Shown here piece by piece: positions 6,827 to 10,160 of a stretch of DNA of 10,160 bases. This DNA is from Thermoplasmata archaeon. GTDB taxonomy: Archaea > Thermoplasmatota > Thermoplasmata > Thermoplasmatales > Thermoplasmataceae. Made by a program: the position numbers and the translations under genes. Every line of letters begins with the position of its first letter. Position 1 is the first letter of the stretch. The stretch is taken from assembly GCA_021799315.1 (NCBI GenBank), contig JAJZAR010000049.1:1-10160 (forward strand). Direction: 5' to 3'. Under the pieces are notes generated by a model. That model was given only the letters and a program-made list of their open reading frames with translations, made no database searches and was not told where the DNA came from.

Positions 6827-8029
6827 TTAGAATACTGGAATTTTGTTTTCTACAAACCCATTGGTAAGGTCAAATATATGCTCCAGTTCCTTGTCTGCTA
6901 TTGCCTCTATGTTTTTCTTATGCTTTGAAGGATCTACATTATCAGCGTATATGACCTGAATACTGGCAACATGGGGGTTGTCTATGCTCCTTCCAATCTG
7001 TGAAACTATTCTTACCAGCACTTCTAGTATGTCTCCTCCTTCTTCCTTCACAACCTGAGCTGCAATCTTATTTGACAACACATTGTAGAGTTTTCCAACA
7101 TGTGTTACAGGATTTTTTCCTGCAGCGGCTTCCATGCTCATTGGTCTGTAAGGTGTTATAATACCATTTACCCTGTTTCCTCGTCCGACTGAACCATCGT
7201 CCCCGTTTTCCATAGAGAGACCAGTGACTGTAAGATAATGGCTCGTGATCTTATCTCCATCTTTATCTGCAGTATTAATGAATATTTTGACATCCTCGTC
7301 AGAAATTTTTGAAGCATTATCCTCAATGAGCTTTTGAAACTCCTCTTTTATAGAGAAATATTCGGAACTGTCTTTTACAAATTTGTCGACATAAGCTGCT
7401 GCAACTGTAAGATTTATTGTTTCATTTTGTCTGTATCCCATGACCTTGACGTCATATCCAATCGCCGGCAATTTCTTCTTCAGATCTCCGTTAATGAAAT
7501 TTTCTGTGCCTTTTACGAGAAGTTCTGTGTCTGTGAAAGGTGCAAATCCAACTCCGAATGAAGTATCGTTGGCTCTGTGCTTTGACGTGTCGTATACCTC
7601 TCTCAAATCAACTGAACCGTGGCCAATTCTTGAATCGATCATTACATCTCCGTCCATATCAAGATGCTTGAAATTTGATGCAAGATAATTCTTAGCAGCT
7701 TTAACAGCTACAGCTTTAACAGGAATCCGTTCCCCATCAACTGTTGTGGTTGCTCTGCCGCTCAACAGTATGTAGACTGGATCAAGGACTGCTCCTCCTC
7801 CAAATTTCGGAGCAGACTGTCCTCCTACAAGTTCTACCTGATCTGTATTATGATGGAGTATCTTTCCAAAATGTTTTATGTAATATTTACTCAGATCTCT
7901 GCTTACTGCCTCAGCAATACCATCAGATACGCTGTCTGGATGTCCAATACCTTTCCTTTCAACTAGTTCAACTGATCTCTTGTTAGTTGGAATCTGGTTG
8001 AGTGCCTCAACTGAAATGTTTCGTGCCAT
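6827..8029 (-). CDS. mat: archaeal S-adenosylmethionine synthetase
   Basis: The enzyme makes S-adenosylmethionine from methionine and ATP, releasing phosphate and diphosphate. The 400 residues match the usual length of the archaeal class, which is highly diverged from bacterial MetK. Recognisable blocks are VERKGIGHPDSVSDGIAEAV near 23-42, HHNTDQVELVGGQSAPKFGGG near 59-79, MIDSRIGHGSVDLREVYD, NDTSFGVGFAPFTDTE, GDDGSVGRGNRVNGIITPYRPMSMEAAAGKNP, and NPHVASIQV near the C-terminus. The chosen ATG at 8029 gives the normal N-terminus. A strong TATA box about 26-36 nt upstream predicts an almost leaderless mRNA, which leaves no room for a SAM riboswitch. The gene ends with a T-rich terminator before the hydrolase promoter. 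Its product is the cofactor consumed by Tsr3, encoded nearby on the same strand. Confidence 0.97.
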   Translation of the reverse strand: MARNISVEALNQIPTNKRSVELVERKGIGHPDSVSDGIAEAVSRDLSKYYIKHFGKILHHNTDQVELVGGQSAPKFGGGAVLDPVYILLSGRATTTVDGERIPVKAVAVKAAKNYLASNFKHLDMDGDVMIDSRIGHGSVDLREVYDTSKHRANDTSFGVGFAPFTDTELLVKGTENFINGDLKKKLPAIGYDVKVMGYRQNETINLTVAAAYVDKFVKDSSEYFSIKEEFQKLIEDNASKISDEDVKIFINTADKDGDKITSHYLTVTGLSMENGDDGSVGRGNRVNGIITPYRPMSMEAAAGKNPVTHVGKLYNVLSNKIAAQVVKEEGGDILEVLVRIVSQIGRSIDNPHVASIQVIYADNVDPSKHKKNIEAIADKELEHIFDLTNGFVENKIPVF

Positions 8030-8054
8030 GCTATTTTCAAAGCGAAAAGCCCTT

Positions 8055-8065
8055 ATATTTATAAA
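8055..8065 (-). promoter_or_regulatory. TATA box of the SAM synthetase gene
   Basis: On the minus strand, TTTATAAATA lies 26-36 nt before the ATG at 8029, predicting a transcript start within a few bases of the start codon. This is the best-looking TATA element in the window. Confidence 0.7.
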
Positions 8066-8080
8066 ATGTTTTGTAACATT
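8065..8080. promoter_or_regulatory. inverted repeat abutting the mat TATA box, candidate operator
   Basis: AATGTT (8065-8070) and AACATT (8075-8080) form perfect six-base arms around a four-base centre. The element sits directly upstream of the TATA box, over the position of the archaeal BRE. A dimeric regulator bound here could either block or recruit the basal transcription factors. The regulator is unknown. Confidence 0.45.
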
Positions 8081-8097
8081 AATAACTAAATTACATT

Positions 8098-8129
8098 GAC
8101 ATATATTTGATTACTGTAGGTAATATGTC
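8098..8129. repeat. bulged inverted repeat upstream of mat promoter
   Basis: GACAT (8098-8102) pairs with ATGTC (8125-8129), and ATTAC (8110-8114) pairs with GTAAT (8120-8124). This gives two five-base stems separated by a seven-base bulge on one side. It lies upstream of the mat promoter and so outside that transcript. It may be a DNA-level regulatory site or chance. Confidence 0.3.
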
Positions 8130-8637
8130 CTTTAGAGAACTGAGCATAATTAATAGATATCCTTAGCTCGAAGAGAGAACGTGGCATTTGTATGGGATAT
8201 CATACCTTTTGGCCAGGCTATTAAATAATTGATCAGGGTTGTTAAATATCTTCGTATAACGGTTAAGTAGTGGCCAAATATTCTCCACCTTCTCATGAAT
8301 TTTTTTTGAGAAGAATAATGCTGTTATCTGGTCGCTGCATGATTGATGGATACCCGAGCTATCTGGCTCACAATAGTAATTTAATCACATCTTCGAACAC
8401 TTCCTTGTGGTCAAATATTTCAGAACTGTTCAACCTCTTTTCTGATCAGAATTTTTTACCTCTTAGAGGGGTCGAATTTCTCAGTTTATTTAAATGCATA
8501 AGACGCCGTTTAGAGAGGGGGTCCAGGAATTCAGCTTGATTCATTGCCTCTTTTATGTATGGTTGTTTTATCAATATAGTTCAATCCCGGAAAATGCTTT
8601 TTTGTAGATTGCAAATATGATTTCACAATATTTTAAA
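8130..8637. other. gene-free stretch, possibly eroded coding sequence
   Basis: About 500 bp lie between the mat promoter region and the insertion sequence. No intact gene is supported. On the minus strand several consecutive open pieces read like natural protein: one containing KKHFPGLNYIDKTTIHKRGN, one containing FLDPLSKRRLMHLNKLRN, one with IFDHKEVFEDVIKLLL, and a final piece with WPLLNRYTKIFNNPDQLFNS ending at the TAA at 8165-8163. Two of the pieces share a frame and are split by an in-frame stop; the others need frameshifts. I recognise no family. A GTG-initiated plus-strand frame at 8270-8539 opposes these and looks like an antisense shadow. A decayed gene truncated by the insertion sequence is possible, but chance open frames in AT-rich DNA are not excluded. 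Confidence 0.3.
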
Positions 8638-8664
8638 CCTTAACACCGGCAAATTTAGGGAATA
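8638..8664 (+). repeat. left terminal inverted repeat
   Basis: The 27 bases begin CCTTAACA and end TTTAGGGAATA. They match the reverse complement of 10128-10154 at 21 of 27 positions without gaps, and all mismatches fall in the middle. Confidence 0.85.
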
Positions 8665-8725
8665 ATTCCATGCAATGACTTATTTCTCTTCTCATTTCAG
8701 CGCTTTGATGACAGAAATGTTTATT

Positions 8726-8734
8726 TGTATATAT
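8726..8734 (+). promoter_or_regulatory. TATA-like element of the transposase gene
   Basis: TTTGTATATAT-like sequence lies 16-24 nt before ATG 8750 and 31-39 nt before the in-frame ATG 8765. It is slightly close for the first and slightly far for the second. TTTATTTG at 8720-8727 is better spaced for a leaderless start at 8750, so the promoter position is uncertain. Confidence 0.35.
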
Positions 8735-8748
8735 TCCCTATAGGGTAT
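8733..8748. promoter_or_regulatory. palindrome between transposase promoter and start codon
   Basis: ATTCCCTATAGGGTAT is a 16-bp palindrome with one mismatched pair, and its core CCCTATAGGG is perfect. Its left arm contributes to TATTCCCTA (8732-8740), the reverse complement of the TAGGGAATA core of the terminal repeats. The transposase could therefore bind here and control its own gene. Confidence 0.5.
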
Positions 8749-8749
8749 T

Positions 8750-10144
8750 ATGGAAGAATGGGTCATGGAACTTCTTGAATCAGAAAGATCAAAAAGAGGA
8801 GTGCCTTTGGAAGCCAAATCTCTCAATGGAAATTACTATCTCTACCGATCCACTACAAAGTATGACAGAAAATCAAAGAAATCAAGAAAGGTGTCTGAAT
8901 ACATAGGAAGAATGACTCCCAGTGGTGTGGTTGAGAGATCTGTGAAACAAAGATCTGTATATGAATATGGCAATTCTGCACTCATACGATCACTCACAGG
9001 TGATCTTATGAACAAGCTGAAGAAACATTTCCCTGATTCATGGAATGATATATACGCACTGGCAGTAACACGCCTTCTGGATCCTGTACCCATGCGATCC
9101 GTAAAGGAGAGATGGGATAAGTTATACATGTCAAGGGATATGGATGCGCACATATCTCCCGATTCCCTATCTCACATTCTCAGAGATATGGGTATGAATC
9201 AGGATGCACAGGATTCACTGTTCGCTGATCTCATGATCGAATCCAGGAAACTGGCATTCGATCTGTCCAGCATCTTCTCCCGATCAGAAACAGTCAACCT
9301 ATCAGCAAGAGGTCATAATCATGAACACATGTACCTGAAACAGATCAACATGGCACTCATATTCGACATGGAACATTACATGCCTGTATGCCTCAGACCT
9401 GTGGAGGGATCTGTGAAGGATGTGAAAGCACTCAGAAACACACTGGAGATCATGAATTTCCACGGCATTCTGGTCATGGACAGAGGATTCACATCCCATG
9501 ATCTGTCAGAGATCATGGATAAAAGGATGAAATTCCTCATGCCTCTGAGAAGAAACCAGGAGGAAGCTGATTATAACATGCATTTAGGATCCACATTCAT
9601 GTACCGTAACAGAGGCATACTATGCGGTTTTTCATCTGTTGAATCTCACAGAATATACATGTTTTACGATCCCTTGCTTGCAGGTGAGGAGGCATCCACA
9701 TTCATATCCCTCATATCCAATGGTAAAAGAAACCAGTCACAGTATGATATGGAATCATGCAAATTCGGCAAGATCGCCGTATTGAGCAATATCAATGATG
9801 ATCCTGAACAGATATATCTCATGTACAAGCAGCGGGAAGAGATAGAGCAGGCATTCGATGCCATGAAGAATGAGATGGAGAATGACAGATCCTACCTGAG
9901 GGATGATGAATCCCTCAGGGGATACTTCTTCATCTCCTTCCTTTCGCTCTATATGTATTACACAATCTTTGTGCTCATAAGGGCTGCTGATCTCACCTCA
10001 AAATATTCGGTGAAGGATGTACTGCTGAGATTCTCCAGAGTGTACAGGATAACAGGAGAGAGGAAAGAATACAACAGTGAAGTACCGGCAAGTGTGGAAA
10101 ACCTTGATAAGAAACTGGGGACAAACCTATTCCCTAAAAATTAG
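8750..10144 (+). CDS. IS4-superfamily DDE transposase
   Basis: The 464-residue transposase cuts and joins DNA at the ends of its element. The RNase H-like catalytic core shows D171 in FDLSSIFS, D244 in LVMDRGF, and E366 within YKQREEIEQAFDAMK at 359-373. The last block fits the Y-(2)-R-(3)-E-(6)-K signature (Y359, R362, E366, K373) that defines the IS4 superfamily. A hydrophobic segment near 391-411 is typical after that block. The N-terminal third, rich in basic and serine residues, is the probable DNA-binding part. The frame is intact. The start is ATG 8750, with an alternative in-frame ATG at 8765. The stop codon at 10142-10144 lies inside the right terminal repeat, so the last residues are encoded by the repeat itself. 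Confidence 0.92.
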   Translation: MEEWVMELLESERSKRGVPLEAKSLNGNYYLYRSTTKYDRKSKKSRKVSEYIGRMTPSGVVERSVKQRSVYEYGNSALIRSLTGDLMNKLKKHFPDSWNDIYALAVTRLLDPVPMRSVKERWDKLYMSRDMDAHISPDSLSHILRDMGMNQDAQDSLFADLMIESRKLAFDLSSIFSRSETVNLSARGHNHEHMYLKQINMALIFDMEHYMPVCLRPVEGSVKDVKALRNTLEIMNFHGILVMDRGFTSHDLSEIMDKRMKFLMPLRRNQEEADYNMHLGSTFMYRNRGILCGFSSVESHRIYMFYDPLLAGEEASTFISLISNGKRNQSQYDMESCKFGKIAVLSNINDDPEQIYLMYKQREEIEQAFDAMKNEMENDRSYLRDDESLRGYFFISFLSLYMYYTIFVLIRAADLTSKYSVKDVLLRFSRVYRITGERKEYNSEVPASVENLDKKLGTNLFPKN

Positions 10145-10154
10145 GTTGTTAAGG
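10128..10154 (-). repeat. right terminal inverted repeat
   Basis: TATTCCCTAAA at 10128-10138 and TGTTAAGG at 10147-10154 are the reverse complements of the two conserved blocks of the left repeat. The transposase stop codon lies inside it. Only six flanking bases remain before the window ends. Confidence 0.85.
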
Positions 10155-10160
10155 ATATAA

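Larger units (their letters stand above)
8638..10154 (+). mobile_element. complete IS4-superfamily insertion sequence
   Basis: The element is 1517 bp, bounded by 27-bp imperfect terminal inverted repeats and carrying one transposase gene. The ends read CCTTAACA inward, followed six to ten bases later by TTTAGGGAATA. The right end stops six bases before the window edge. The left flank (...TTTTAAA) and the visible right flank (ATATAA) show no obvious target duplication. The transposase has the DDE and YREK signature of the IS4 superfamily, closest in look to the IS1634/ISH8-like groups; the subgroup is uncertain. With an open transposase and matching ends, it could be active. Confidence 0.85.

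Noticed and set aside
8030..8130. SAM riboswitch upstream of mat
   Set aside because: The TATA box places the transcript start within a few bases of the ATG, and the structured segment lies upstream of the promoter.
8270..8539. GTG-initiated 89-residue plus-strand frame
   Set aside because: It is rich in S, F and L like an antisense shadow, has no ribosome-binding site or clear promoter, and opposes more natural-looking minus-strand pieces.
1..10160. CRISPR array, tRNA or rRNA gene
   Set aside because: No regularly spaced direct repeats of CRISPR length, no tRNA-like cloverleaf and no rRNA signature were seen on either strand by eye.

Overview
The window looks like chromosomal DNA of an archaeon, most likely a member of the Thermoplasmatales. 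The base composition is AT-rich. One gene encodes the archaeal type of S-adenosylmethionine synthetase and another an archaeal/eukaryal Tsr3 rRNA-modifying enzyme. Several genes have a TATA-like box about 25 nt upstream of the start codon, the layout of leaderless or near-leaderless archaeal transcripts. The order-level assignment is inference from these traits.

Layout, left to right. (a) 1-174: no supported gene, but a tandem-repeat promoter region. (b) 175-1467 (+): AAA ATPase of the AAA_14/DUF4143 type. (c) 1468-1977: gene-poor spacer holding a truncated IS630-type transposase remnant on the minus strand, then the promoter of the next operon. (d) 1978-5382 (+): tight three-gene operon of a fold-type II PLP enzyme resembling threonine synthase, a DUF1611/DgcN-like P-loop protein, and a PP-loop protein resembling MurL, the ATP-dependent glutamate epimerase. 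(e) 5372-6698 (-): tsr3 and a metallo-beta-lactamase-fold hydrolase. (f) 6827-8029 (-): S-adenosylmethionine synthetase with a clear TATA box and a likely operator. (g) 8030-8637: promoter followed by a gene-free stretch, perhaps eroded coding sequence. (h) 8638-10154: a complete IS4-superfamily insertion sequence with 27-bp terminal inverted repeats.

The most interesting part is the 1978-5382 operon. Two of its three products belong to families tied elsewhere to glutamate stereochemistry: DgcN acts on D-glutamate, and MurL epimerises a terminal glutamate after ATP activation. The third is an amino-acid PLP enzyme. If the host is a Thermoplasmatales archaeon it should have no peptidoglycan, so the cassette may make or process a D-amino acid or a glutamate-derived small molecule outside wall synthesis. 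That function is inferred from family membership and gene order only.

The minus-strand block links SAM production with Tsr3, which consumes SAM by transferring its aminocarboxypropyl group to rRNA. Insertion-sequence material lies in the intergenic regions on both sides of this core.
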